Assembly (NCBI GenBank): GCA_963971575.1 | Contig: OZ020625.1 | Span: 12,873,646 to 12,937,645, forward strand | DNA length: 64,000 nt | From: Liopterus haemorrhoidalis | Lineage: Eukaryota > Arthropoda > Insecta > Coleoptera > Dytiscidae | Direction: 5' to 3' | Part shown: piece by piece, positions 53,401 through 64,000 of the stretch | Numbering within the stretch: the first letter of the stretch is position 1 | Layout: each line of letters starts with the position of its first letter | Program-made: the position numbers and the translations under genes | Notes under the pieces: model-generated | What the model was told of the DNA's origin: nothing | The model's database searches: none | Seen by the model: only the letters and a program-made list of their open reading frames with translations

Positions 53401-56148
53401 AAAAATTGTTTTGGGATAAAAGATTTGTCTTCTTATTTCCAACAACATTTATTATACGTTTTTTACTGTAAAGTTAATAATAAGGGAGTTAACTAAATTT
53501 TAACCTCAAAATAGTTTTCCCGCCATAACTCTTTGAATATTTATCCAATCAAAAAATTGTTATTGGATAAAAGATTTGTCTTCTTATTTCCAACAACATT
53601 TATCATACGTTTTTTACTGTAAAGTTATTAATAAGGGAGTTAACTAAATTTTAACCACAAAATGGTTTTCCCGCCATAACTCTTTAAATATTTATCCAAT
53701 CAAAGAATTGTTTTTGGATAAAAGATTTGTCTTCTTATTTCCAACAACATTTATTATACGTTTTTTACTGTAAAATTATTAATAAGGGAGTTAACTAAAT
53801 TTTAACCACAAAATGGTTTTCCCGCCATAACTCTTTAAATATTTATCCAATCAAAAAATTGTGTTTGGATAAAAGATTTGTCGTCTCATTTCCAACAACA
53901 TTTACTATACATTTTTGACTGTAAAGTTAATAATAAGGGAGTTAACTAAATTTTAACCACAAAATGGTTTTCCCGCCATAACTCTTTAAATATTTATCCA
54001 ATCAAAGAATTGTTTTTGGATAAAATATTTGTCTTCTTATTTCCAACAACATTTATTATACGTTTTTTACTGTAAAATTATTAATAAGGGAGTTAACTAA
54101 ATTTTAACCACAAAATGGTTTTCCCGCCATAACTCTTTAAATATTTATCCAATCAAAAAATTGTGTTGGGATAAAAGATTTGTCGTCTCATTTCCAACAA
54201 CATTTACAATACATTTTTGACTGTAAAGTTAATAATAAGGGAGTTAACTAAATTTTAACCTCAAAATAGTTTTCCCGCCATAACTCTTTGAATATTTATC
54301 CAATCAAAAAATTGTTTTTGGATAAAAGATTTGTCTTCTTATTTCCAACAACATTTATAATACGTTTTTTACTGTAAAGTTATTAATAAGGGAGTTAACT
54401 AAATTTTAACCACAAATTGGTTTTCCCGCCATAACTCTTTAAATATTTATCCAATCAAAAAATTGTGTTTGGATAAAAGATTTGTCGTCTCATTTCCAAC
54501 AACATTTACGATACATTTTTGACTGTAAAGTTAATAATAAGAAAGTTAACTAAATTTTAACCTCAAAATAGTTTTCCCGCCATAACTCTTTGAATATTTA
54601 TCCAATCAAAAAATTGTTTTGGGATAAAAGATTTGTCTTCTTATTTCCAACAACATTTATTATACGTTTTTTACTGTAAAGTTAATAATAAGGGAGTTAA
54701 CTAAATTTTAACCACAAAATGGTTTTCCCGCCATAACTCTTTAAATATTTATCCAATCAAAAAATTGTGTTTGGATAAAAGATTTGTCGTCTCATTTCCA
54801 ACAACATTTACTATACATTTTTGACTGTAAAGTTAATAATAAGGGAGTTAACTAAATTTTAACCACAAAATGGTTTTCCCGCCATAACTCTTTAAATATT
54901 TATCCAATCAAAAAATTGTGTTTGGATAAAAGATTTGTCTTCTTATTTCCAACAACATTTATTATACGTTTTTTACTGTAAAGTTAATAATAAGGGAGTT
55001 AACTAAATTTTAACCACAAAATGGTTTTCCCGCCATAACTCTTTAAATATTTATCCAATCAAAAAATTGTGTTTGGATAAAAGATTTGTCGTCTCATTTC
55101 CAACAACATTTACTATACATTTTTGACTGTAAAGTTAATAATAAGAAAGTTAACTAAATTTTAACCTCAAAATAGTTTTCCCGCCATAACTCTTTGAATA
55201 TTTATCCAATCAAAAAATTGTTTTGGGATAAAAGATTTGTCTTCTTATTTCCAACAACATTTATTATACGTTTTTTACTGTAAAGTTAATAATAAGGGAG
55301 TTAACTAAATTTTAACCTCAAAATAGTTTTGCCGCCATAACTCTTTGAATATTTATCCAATCAAAAAATTGTTATTGGATAAAAGATTTGTCTTCTTATT
55401 TCCAACAACATTTATCATACGTTTTTTACTGTAAAGTTATTAATAAGGGAGTTAACTAAATTTTAACCACAAAATGGTTTTCCCGCCATAACTCTTTAAA
55501 TATTTATCCAATCAAAAAATTGTGTTTGGATAAAAGATTTGTCGTCTCATTTCCAACAACATTTACAATACATTTTTGACTGTAAAGTTAATAATAAGGG
55601 AGTTAACTAAATTTTAACCACAAAATTGTTTTCCCGCCATAACTCTTTGAATATTTATCCAATCAAAAAATTGTTTTGGGATAAAAGATTTGTCTTCTTA
55701 TTTCCAACAACATTTATTATACGTTTTTTACTGTAAAGTTAATAATAAGGGAGTTAACTAAATTTTAACCTCAAAATAGTTTTCCCGCCATAACTCTTTG
55801 AATATTTATCCAATCAAAAAATTGTTATTGGATAAAAGATTTGTCTTCTTATTTCCAACAACATTTATCATACGTTTTTTACTGTAAAGTTATTAATAAG
55901 GGAGTTAACTAAATTTTAACCACAAAATGGTTTTCCCGCCATAACTCTTTGAATATTTATCCAATCAAAAAATTGTTATTGGATAAAAGATTTGTCTTCT
56001 TATTTCCAACAACATTTATAATACGTTTTTTACTGTAAAGTTATTAATAAGGGAGTTAACTAAATTTTAACCACAAATTGGTTTTCCCGCCATAACTCTT
56101 TAAATATTTATCCAATCAAAAAATTGTGTTTGGATAAAAGATTTGTCG
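50411..56148 (+). repeat. Rearranged HOR unit, 38 monomers (5738 bp)
   Basis: Two HOR units lie between CACTAC markers because one marker is lost. The first part carries three extra monomers (about 51,317-51,769) copied from another part of a unit. At 53,582 a hybrid A-TCATAC monomer joins directly to the sequence that normally follows A-ATAATACC. From 53,630 on it is a copy of 17,550 onward. A private change, T at 52,513, breaks GGATAAA in one monomer. Confidence 0.88.
51317..51769 (+). repeat. Three-monomer insertion with hybrid edges
   Basis: B-CTATAC with GAAAG, A with GTCTTTTTATTTCC upstream and TTTGCCGCC, and A-TCATAC are placed between monomers 6 and 7 of the normal order. They match the run starting at 49,354, which is 13 monomers upstream. 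The last monomer is a hybrid: it begins as A-TCATAC and changes after TACTGTAAA into the AATTATTAATAAG form with AAAAAGTGTGTTGGG that belongs to normal monomer 6. Confidence 0.85.
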
Positions 56149-59100
56149 TCTCATTTCCAACAACATTTACACTACATTTTTGACTGTAAAGTTAATAATA
56201 AGGGAGTTAACTAAATTTTAACCACAAAATGGTTTTCCCGGCATAACTCTTTAAATATTTATCCAATCAAAAAATTGTGTTTGGATAAAAGATTTGTCGT
56301 CTCATTTCCAACAACATTTACTATACATTTTTGACTGTAAAGTTAATAATAAGGGAGTTAACTAAATTTTAACCACAAAATGGTTTTCCCGCCATAACTC
56401 TTTAAATATTTATCCAATCAAAAAATTGTGTTTGGATAAAAGATTTGTCTTCTTATTTCCAACAACATTTATAATACATTTTTTACTGTAAAGTTAATAA
56501 TAAGGGAGTTAACTAAATTTTAACCACAAAATGGTTTTCCCGCCATAACTCTTTAAATATTTATCCAATCAAAGAATTGTTTTTGGATAAAAGATTTGTC
56601 TTCTTATTTCCAACAACATTTATTATACGTTTTTTACTGTAAAATTATTAATAAGGGAGTTAACTAAATTTTAACCACAAAATGGTTTTCCCGCCATAAC
56701 TCTTTAAATATTTATCCAATCAAAAAATTGTGTTTGGATAAAAGATTTGTCTTCTTATTTCCAACAACATTTATAATACGTTTTTTACTGTAAAGTTAAT
56801 AATAAGGGAGTTAACTAAATTTTAACCACAAAATGGTTTTCCCGCCATAACTCTTTAAATATTTATCCAATCAAAGAATTGTTTGTGGATAAAAGATTTG
56901 TCTTCTTATTTCCAACAACATTTATTATACGTTTTTTACTGTAAAATTATTAATAAGGGAGTTAACTAAATTTTAACCACAAAATGGTTTTCCCGCCATA
57001 ACTCTTTAAATATTTATCCAATCAAAAAATTGTGTTGGGATAAAAGATTTGTCGTCTCATTTCCAACAACATTTACAATACATTTTTGACTGTAAAGTTA
57101 ATAATAAGGGAGTTAACTAAATTTTAACCTCAAAATAGTTTTCCCGCCATAACTCTTTGAATATTTATCCAATCAAAAAATTGTTTTTGGATAAAAGATT
57201 TGTCTTCTTATTTCCAACAACATTTATCATACGTTTTTTACTGTAAAGTTATTAATAAGGGAGTTAACTAAATTTTAACCACAAATTGGTTTTCCCGCCA
57301 TAACTCTTTAAATATTTATCCAATCAAAAAATTGTGTTTGGATAAAAGATTTGTCGTCTCATTTCCAACAACATTTACGATACATTTTTGACTGTAAAGT
57401 TAATAATAAGAAAGTTAACTAAATTTTAACCTCAAAATAGTTTTCCCGCCATAACTCTTTGAATATTTATCCAATCAAAAAATTGTTTTGGGATAAAAGA
57501 TTTGTCTTCTTATTTCCAACAACATTTATTATACGTTTTTTACTGTAAAGTTAATAATAAGGGAGTTAACTAAATTTTAACCACAAAATGGTTTTCCCGC
57601 CATAACTCTTTAAATATTTATCCAATCAAAAAATTGTGTTGGGATAAAAGATTTGTCGTCTCATTTCCAACAACATTTACAATACATTTTTGACTGTAAA
57701 GTTAATAATAAGGGAGTTAACTAAATTTTAACCACAAAATGGTTTTCCCGCCATAACTCTTTAAATATTTATCCAATCAAAAAATTGTGTTTGGATAAAA
57801 GATTTGTCGTCTCATTTCCAACAACATTTACTATACATTTTTGACTGTAAAGTTAATAATAAGGGAGTTAACTAAATTTTAACCACAAAATGGTTTTCCC
57901 GCCATAACTCTTTAAATATTTATCCAATCAAAAAATTGTGTTTGGATAAAAGATTTGTCTTCTTATTTCCAACAACATTTATTATACGTTTTTTACTGTA
58001 AAGTTAATAATAAGGGAGTTAACTAAATTTTAACCACAAAATGGTTTTCCCGCCATAACTCTTTAAATATTTATCCAATCAAAAAATTGTGTTTGGATAA
58101 AAGATTTGTCGTCTCATTTCCAACAACATTTACTATACATTTTTGACTGTAAAGTTAATAATAAGAAAGTTAACTAAATTTTAACCTCAAAATAGTTTTC
58201 CCGCCATAACTCTTTGAATATTTATCCAATCAAAAAATTGTTTTGGGATAAAAGATTTGTCTTCTTATTTCCAACAACATTTATTATACGTTTTTTACTG
58301 TAAAGTTAATAATAAGGGAGTTAACTAAATTTTAACCTCAAAATAGTTTTGCCGCCATAACTCTTTGAATATTTATCCAATCAAAAAATTGTTATTGGAT
58401 AAAAGATTTGTCTTCTTATTTCCAACAACATTTATCATACGTTTTTTACTGTAAAGTTATTAATAAGGGAGTTAACTAAATTTTAACCACAAAATGGTTT
58501 TCCCGCCATAACTCTTTAAATATTTATCCAATCAAAAAATTGTGTTTGGATAAAAGATTTGTCGTCTCATTTCCAACAACATTTACAATACATTTTTGAC
58601 TGTAAAGTTAATAATAAGGGAGTTAACTAAATTTTAACCACAAAATTGTTTTCCCGCCATAACTCTTTGAATATTTATCCAATCAAAAAATTGTTTTGGG
58701 ATAAAAGATTTGTCTTCTTATTTCCAACAACATTTATTATACGTTTTTTACTGTAAAGTTAATAATAAGGGAGTTAACTAAATTTTAACCTCAAAATAGT
58801 TTTCCCGCCATAACTCTTTGAATATTTATCCAATCAAAAAATTGTTATTGGATAAAAGATTTGTCTTCTTATTTCCAACAACATTTATCATACGTTTTTT
58901 ACTGTAAAGTTATTAATAAGGGAGTTAACTAAATTTTAACCACAAAATGGTTTTCCCGCCATAACTCTTTGAATATTTATCCAATCAAAAAATTGTTATT
59001 GGATAAAAGATTTGTCTTCTTATTTCCAACAACATTTATAATACGTTTTTTACTGTAAAGTTATTAATAAGGGAGTTAACTAAATTTTAACCACAAATTG

Positions 59101-59168
59101 GTTTTCCCGCCATAACTCTTTAAATATTTATCCAATCAAAAAATTGTGTTTGGATAAAAGATTTGTCG
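56149..59168 (+). repeat. HOR unit, 20 monomers (3020 bp)
   Basis: This unit repeats 20,069-23,088 at +36,080 bp, including the rare ATAATACATT form (block 56,471). It is part of the large-offset duplication. Confidence 0.92.
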
Positions 59169-62100
59169 TCTCATTTCCAACAACATTTACACTACATTTT
59201 TGACTGTAAAGTTAATAATAAGGGAGTTAACTAAATTTTAACCACAAAATGGTTTTCCCGGCATAACTCTTTAAATATTTATCCAATCAAAAAATTGTGT
59301 TTGGATAAAAGATTTGTCGTCTCATTTCCAACAACATTTACTATACATTTTTGACTGTAAAGTTAATAATAAGGGAGTTAACTAAATTTTAACCACAAAA
59401 TGGTTTTCCCGCCATAACTCTTTAAATATTTATCCAATCAAAAAATTGTGTTTGGATAAAAGATTTGTCTTCTTATTTCCAACAACATTTATAATACCTT
59501 TTTTACTGTAAAGTTAATAATAAGGGAGTTAACTAAATTTTAACCACAAAATGGTTTTCCCGCCATAACTCTTTAAATATTTATCCAATCAAAGAATTGT
59601 TTTTGGATAAAAGATTTGTCTTCTTATTTCCAACAACATTTATTATACGTTTTTTACTGTAAAATTATTAATAAGGGAGTTAACTAAATTTTAACCACAA
59701 AATGGTTTTCCCGCCATAACTCTTTAAATATTTATCCAATCAAAAAATTGTGTTTGGATAAAAGATTTGTCTTCTTATTTCCAACAACATTTATAATACG
59801 TTTTTTACTGTAAAGTTAATAATAAGGGAGTTAACTAAATTTTAACCACAAAATGGTTTTCCCGCCATAACTCTTTAAATATTTATCCAATCAAAGAATT
59901 GTTTGTGGATAAAAGATTTGTCTTCTTATTTCCAACAACATTTATTATACGTTTTTTACTGTAAAATTATTAATAAGGGAGTTAACTAAATTTTAACCAC
60001 AAAATGGTTTTCCCGCCATAACTCTTTAAATATTTATCCAATCAAAAAAGTGTGTTGGGATAAAAGATTTGTCGTCTCATTTCCAACAACATTTACAATA
60101 CATTTTTGACTGTAAAGTTAATAATAAGGGAGTTAACTAAATTTTAACCTCAAAATAGTTTTCCCGCCATAACTCTTTGAATATTTATCCAATCAAAAAA
60201 TTGTTTTTGGATAAAAGATTTGTCTTCTTATTTCCAACAACATTTATCATACGTTTTTTACTGTAAAGTTATTAATAAGGGAGTTAACTAAATTTTAACC
60301 ACAAATTGGTTTTCCCGCCATAACTCTTTAAATATTTATCCAATCAAAAAATTGTGTTTGGATAAAAGATTTGTCGTCTCATTTCCAACAACATTTACGA
60401 TACATTTTTGACTGTAAAGTTAATAATAAGAAAGTTAACTAAATTTTAACCTCAAAATAGTTTTCTCGCCATAACTCTTTGAATATTTATCCAATCAAAA
60501 AATTGTTTTGGGATAAAAGATTTGTCTTCTTATTTCCAACAACATTTATTATACGTTTTTTACTGTAAAGTTAATAATAAGGGAGTTAACTAAATTTTAA
60601 CCACAAAATGGTTTTCCCGCCATAACTCTTTAAATATTTATCCAATCAAAAAATTGTGTTGGGATAAAAGATTTGTCGTCTCATTTCCAACAACATTTAA
60701 AATACATTTTTGACTGTAAAGTTAATAATAAGGGAGTTAACTAAATTTTAACCACAAAATGGTTTTCCCGCCATAACTCTTTAAATATTTATCCAATCAA
60801 AAAATTGTGTTTGGATAAAAGATTTGTCGTCTCATTTCCAACAACATTTACTATACATTTTTGACTGTAAAGTTAATAATAAGGGAGTTAACTAAATTTT
60901 AACCACAAAATGGTTTTCCCGCCATAACTCTTTAAATATTTATCCAATCAAAAAATTGTGTTTGGATAAAAGATTTGTCTTCTTATTTCCAACAACATTT
61001 ATTATACGTTTTTTACTGTAAAGTTAATAATAAGGGAGTTAACTAAATTTTAACCACAAAATGGTTTTCCCGCCATAACTCTTTAAATATTTATCCAATC
61101 AAAAAATTGTGTTTGGATAAAAGATTTGTCGTCTCATTTCCAACAACATTTACTATACATTTTTGACTGTAAAGTTAATAATAAGGGAGTTAACTAAATT
61201 TTAACCACAAAATGGTTTTCCCGCCATAACTCTTTAAATATTTATCCAATCAAAAAATTGTGTTTGGATAAAAGATTTGTCTTCTTATTTCCAACAACAT
61301 TTATTATACGTTTTTTACTGTAAAGTTAATAATAAGGGAGTTAACTAAATTTTAACCACAAAATGGTTTTCCCGCCATAACTCTTTAAATATTTATCCAA
61401 TCAAAAAATTGTGTTTGGATAAAAGATTTGTCGTCTCATTTCCAACAACATTTACTATACATTTTTGACTGTAAAGTTAATAATAAGAAAGTTAACTAAA
61501 TTTTAACCTCAAAATAGTTTTCCCGCCATAACTCTTTGAATATTTATCCAATCAAAAAATTGTTTTGGGATAAAAGATTTGTCTTTTTATTTCCAACAAC
61601 ATTTATTATACGTTTTTTACTGTAAAGTTAATAATAAGGGAGTTAACTAAATTTTAACCTCAAAATAGTTTTGCCGCCATAACTCTTTGAATATTTATCC
61701 AATCAAAAAATTGTTATTGGATAAAAGATTTGTCTTCTTATTTCCAACAACATTTATCATACGTTTTTTACTGTAAAGTTATTAATAAGGGAGTTAACTA
61801 AATTTTAACCACAAAATGGTTTTCCCGCCATAACTCTTTAAATATTTATCCAATCAAAAAATTGTGTTTGGATAAAAGATTTGTCGTCTCATTTCCAACA
61901 ACATTTACAATACATTTTTGACTGTAAAGTTAATAATAAGGGAGTTAACTAAATTTTAACCACAAAATTGTTTTCCCGCCATAACTCTTTGAATATTTAT
62001 CCAATCAAAAAATTGTTTTGGGATAAAAGATTTGTCTTCTTATTTCCAACAACATTTATTATACGTTTTTTACTGTAAAGTTAATAATAAGGGAGTTAAC

Positions 62101-62490
62101 TAAATTTTAACCTCAAAATAGTTTTCCCGCCATAACTCTTTGAATATTTATCCAATCAAAAAATTGTTATTGGATAAAAGATTTGTCTTCTTATTTCCAA
62201 CAACATTTATCATACGTTTTTTACTGTAAAGTTATTAATAAGGGAGTTAACTAAATTTTAACCACAAAATGGTTTTCCCGCCATAACTCTTTGAATATTT
62301 ATCCAATCAAAAAATTGTTATTGGATAAAAGATTTGTCTTCTTATTTCCAACAACATTTATAATACGTTTTTTACTGTAAAGTTATTAATAAGGGAGTTA
62401 ACTAAATTTTAACCACAAATTGGTTTTCCCGCCATAACTCTTTAAATATTTATCCAATCAAAAAATTGTGTTTGGATAAAAGATTTGTCG
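59169..62490 (+). repeat. HOR unit, 22 monomers (3322 bp)
   Basis: This unit repeats 23,089-26,410 at +36,080 bp, with the same extra B/A pair and the same TTTCTCGCC, TTTAAAATAC and GTCTTTTTATTTCC variants. It has G at 61,732 where the earlier copy has the private T at 25,652. Confidence 0.92.
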
Positions 62491-64000
62491 TCTCATTTCC
62501 AACAACATTTACACTACATTTTTGACTGTAAAGTTAATAATAAGGGAGTTAACTAAATTTTAACCACAAAATGGTTTTCCCGGCATAACTCTTTAAATAT
62601 TTATCCAATCAAAAAATTGTGTTTGGATAAAAGATTTGTCGTCTCATTTCCAACAACATTTACTATACATTTTTGACTGTAAAGTTAATAATAAGGGAGT
62701 TAACTAAATTTTAACCACAAAATGGTTTTCCCGCCATAACTCTTTAAATATTTATCCAATCAAAAAATTGTGTTTGGATAAAAGATTTGTCTTCTTATTT
62801 CCAACAACATTTATAATACCTTTTTTACTGTAAAGTTAATAATAAGGGAGTTAACTAAATTTTAACCACAAAATGGTTTTCCCGCCATAACTCTTTAAAT
62901 ATTTATCCAATCAAAGAATTGTTTTTGGATAAAAGATTTGTCTTCTTATTTCCAACAACATTTATTATACGTTTTTTACTGTAAAATTATTAATAAGGGA
63001 GTTAACTAAATTTTAACCACAAAATGGTTTTCCCGCCATAACTCTTTAAATATTTATCCAATCAAAAAATTGTGTTTGGATAAAAGATTTGTCTTCTTAT
63101 TTCCAACAACATTTATAATACGTTTTTTACTGTAAAGTTAATAATAAGGGAGTTAACTAAATTTTAACCACAAAATGGTTTTCCCGCCATAACTCTTTAA
63201 ATATTTATCCAATCAAAGAATTGTTTGTGGATAAAAGATTTGTCTTCTTATTTCCAACAACATTTATTATACGTTTTTTACTGTAAAATTATTAATAAGG
63301 GAGTTAACTAAATTTTAACCACAAAATGGTTTTCCCGCCATAACTCTTTAAATATTTATCCAATCAAAAAATTGTGTTGGGATAAAAGATTTGTCGTCTC
63401 ATTTCCAACAACATTTACAATACATTTTTGACTGTAAAGTTAATAATAAGGGAGTTAACTAAATTTTAACCTCAAAATAGTTTTCCCGCCATAACTCTTT
63501 GAATATTTATCCAATCAAAAAATTGTTTTTGGATAAAAGATTTGTCTTCTTATTTCCAACAACATTTATCATACGTTTTTTACTGTAAAGTTATTAATAA
63601 GGGAGTTAACTAAATTTTAACCACAAATTGGTTTTCCCGCCATAACTCTTTAAATATTTATCCAATCAAAAAATTGTGTTTGGATAAAAGATTTGTCGTC
63701 TCATTTCCAACAACATTTACGATACATTTTTGACTGTAAAGTTAATAATAAGAAAGTTAACTAAATTTTAACCTCAAAATAGTTTTCCCGCCATAACTCT
63801 TTGAATATTTATCCAATCAAAAAATTGTTTTGGGATAAAAGATTTGTCTTCTTATTTCCAACAACATTTATTATACGTTTTTTACTGTAAAGTTAATAAT
63901 AAGGGAGTTAACTAAATTTTAACCACAAAATGGTTTTCCCGCCATAACTCTTTAAATATTTATCCAATCAAAAAATTGTGTTGGGATAAAAGATTTGTCG
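62491..64000 (+). repeat. Partial HOR unit, 10 monomers, cut by the window end
   Basis: This is the first ten monomers of a unit, from B-CACTAC to the A-TTATAC that follows B-CGATAC. They match 26,411-27,920. The window ends exactly at a monomer boundary (GTCG), so the next copy would be type B. The array almost certainly continues. Confidence 0.9.

Larger units (their letters stand above)
1..64000. repeat. Satellite DNA array of 151-bp monomers filling the window
   Basis: The window is a head-to-tail tandem array with a 151-bp period. Copies start at 1, 152, 303, 454 and so on, all in the same orientation. Counting the seven 148-bp and three 150-bp variants gives exactly 424 monomers and no leftover bases. 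The consensus is about 75% AT. Differences between monomers are almost all single-base changes at a limited set of sites, and combinations of these recur in order, which makes a higher-order repeat. No unique sequence, mobile element, gene or orientation switch interrupts the array. Stops occur in all three forward frames inside one monomer (for example TAA at monomer positions 39, 64 and 71) and in all three reverse frames, so nothing is coding. By analogy with known satellites a centromeric or pericentromeric location is likely, but nothing in the window proves it. Confidence 0.98.
53630..64000 (+). repeat. Large duplicated block, right copy (10,371 bp)
   Basis: This is the second copy of 17,550-27,920, running to the end of the window and probably beyond. 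The only difference found by eye is at 61,732 (G) against 25,652 (T). The block starts inside the hybrid monomer at 53,582. Confidence 0.88.

Noticed and set aside
1..64000. Protein-coding genes or long open reading frames
   Set aside because: Each monomer has stop codons in all six frames, and the 151-bp period shifts the frame at every copy. Any open stretch is shorter than about two monomers.
1..64000. CRISPR array
   Set aside because: The repeats are contiguous and the whole 151 bp is repeated. There are no unique spacers between short repeats and no cas genes.
1..64000. Transposon or retroelement insertion
   Set aside because: The monomer phase is unbroken from end to end and no unique bases are left over once the ten short monomers are counted.
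1..64000. Telomeric repeat or simple microsatellite array
   Set aside because: No short telomere-type motif or di/trinucleotide run occurs. The period is 151 bp throughout.
1..64000. tRNA, rRNA or other structured RNA gene
   Set aside because: No such sequence is recognisable. The only dyads are the 9-bp inverted repeat and the short GTTAA/TTAAC pair, repeated in every monomer.
1..64000. Strict A-B dimer as the basic unit (302-bp period)
   Set aside because: A and B alternate over short stretches near the start, but AA and BB neighbours are common (the template unit has 12 A and 8 B). The dimer may be ancestral but is not the present unit.
1..64000. Bacterial or phage origin (iterons, replication origin)
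   Set aside because: GGATAAA and A-runs recall iterons, but hundreds of 151-bp copies with HOR order and no genes over 64 kb do not fit a prokaryotic replicon.

Overview
The whole 64,000-base window is one uninterrupted tandem satellite array. I see no gene, RNA gene, transposon, microsatellite block or unique sequence anywhere in it. The basic unit is a 151-bp monomer of about 25% GC (38 G/C bases in the consensus I counted). All copies lie head to tail in one orientation. The monomer phase chosen here starts at base 1, and the last monomer ends at base 64,000. Seven monomers are 148 bp, three are 150 bp and the rest are 151 bp, which accounts exactly for 424 monomers (424 x 151 minus 24 = 64,000). 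Every monomer carries stop codons in all frames of both strands, and 151 is not a multiple of three, so no reading frame can run through the array. Megabase-scale, AT-rich, near-nucleosome-length satellites of this kind belong to eukaryotic heterochromatin, usually centromeric or pericentromeric. The sequence alone does not tell me the species, and I do not recognise the satellite by name.

Two monomer types alternate irregularly. Type A begins TCTTATTT and carries ACGTTTTTTACTG. Type B begins TCTCATTT and carries ACATTTTTGACTG. Further diagnostic sites split both types (GGGAG/GAAAG/TGGAG, CCACAAAATGG/CCTCAAAATAG, TTTAAATAT/TTTGAATAT, and the words at monomer positions 21-24 and 131-134). Monomers with the same combination recur in a fixed order, so the array is a higher-order repeat (HOR). 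Bases 1-2741 and 13,727-64,000 belong to one HOR family of roughly 17-23 monomers (about 2.6-3.5 kb). I anchor it on a B monomer with the word CACTAC, with a second marker monomer, CGATAC, further along. Unit lengths change by whole monomers: 23, 19, 20, 22, 17, 19, then three successive 41-monomer units of 6,188 bp, then 38, 20, 22 and a partial 10. Bases 2742-12,641 are a second domain built from nested tandem duplications with offsets of 2111 bp (14 monomers), 2865 bp (19) and 1657 bp (11). This domain also holds the 150-bp monomers and four of the seven 148-bp monomers.

The domains have exchanged material. About 1.4 kb of left-domain sequence (5619-7063) sits inside each of the three 41-monomer units. 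Its left junction is also found, without the insert, at 28,579 and 31,448. The right end of the window (53,630-64,000) repeats 17,550-27,920 at an offset of 36,080 bp with only one difference found by eye. All this fits recent unequal exchange or amplification in a satellite under active homogenisation.

Within the monomer, three things stand out. There is a 9-bp perfect inverted repeat around a 14-nt spacer, with a hypervariable patch at its inner edge. There is a GC-rich TTTCCCGCC word resembling an E2F site. TTTGAA/TTTAAA and CCAAT words lie close downstream of it. Any function for these motifs is inference.
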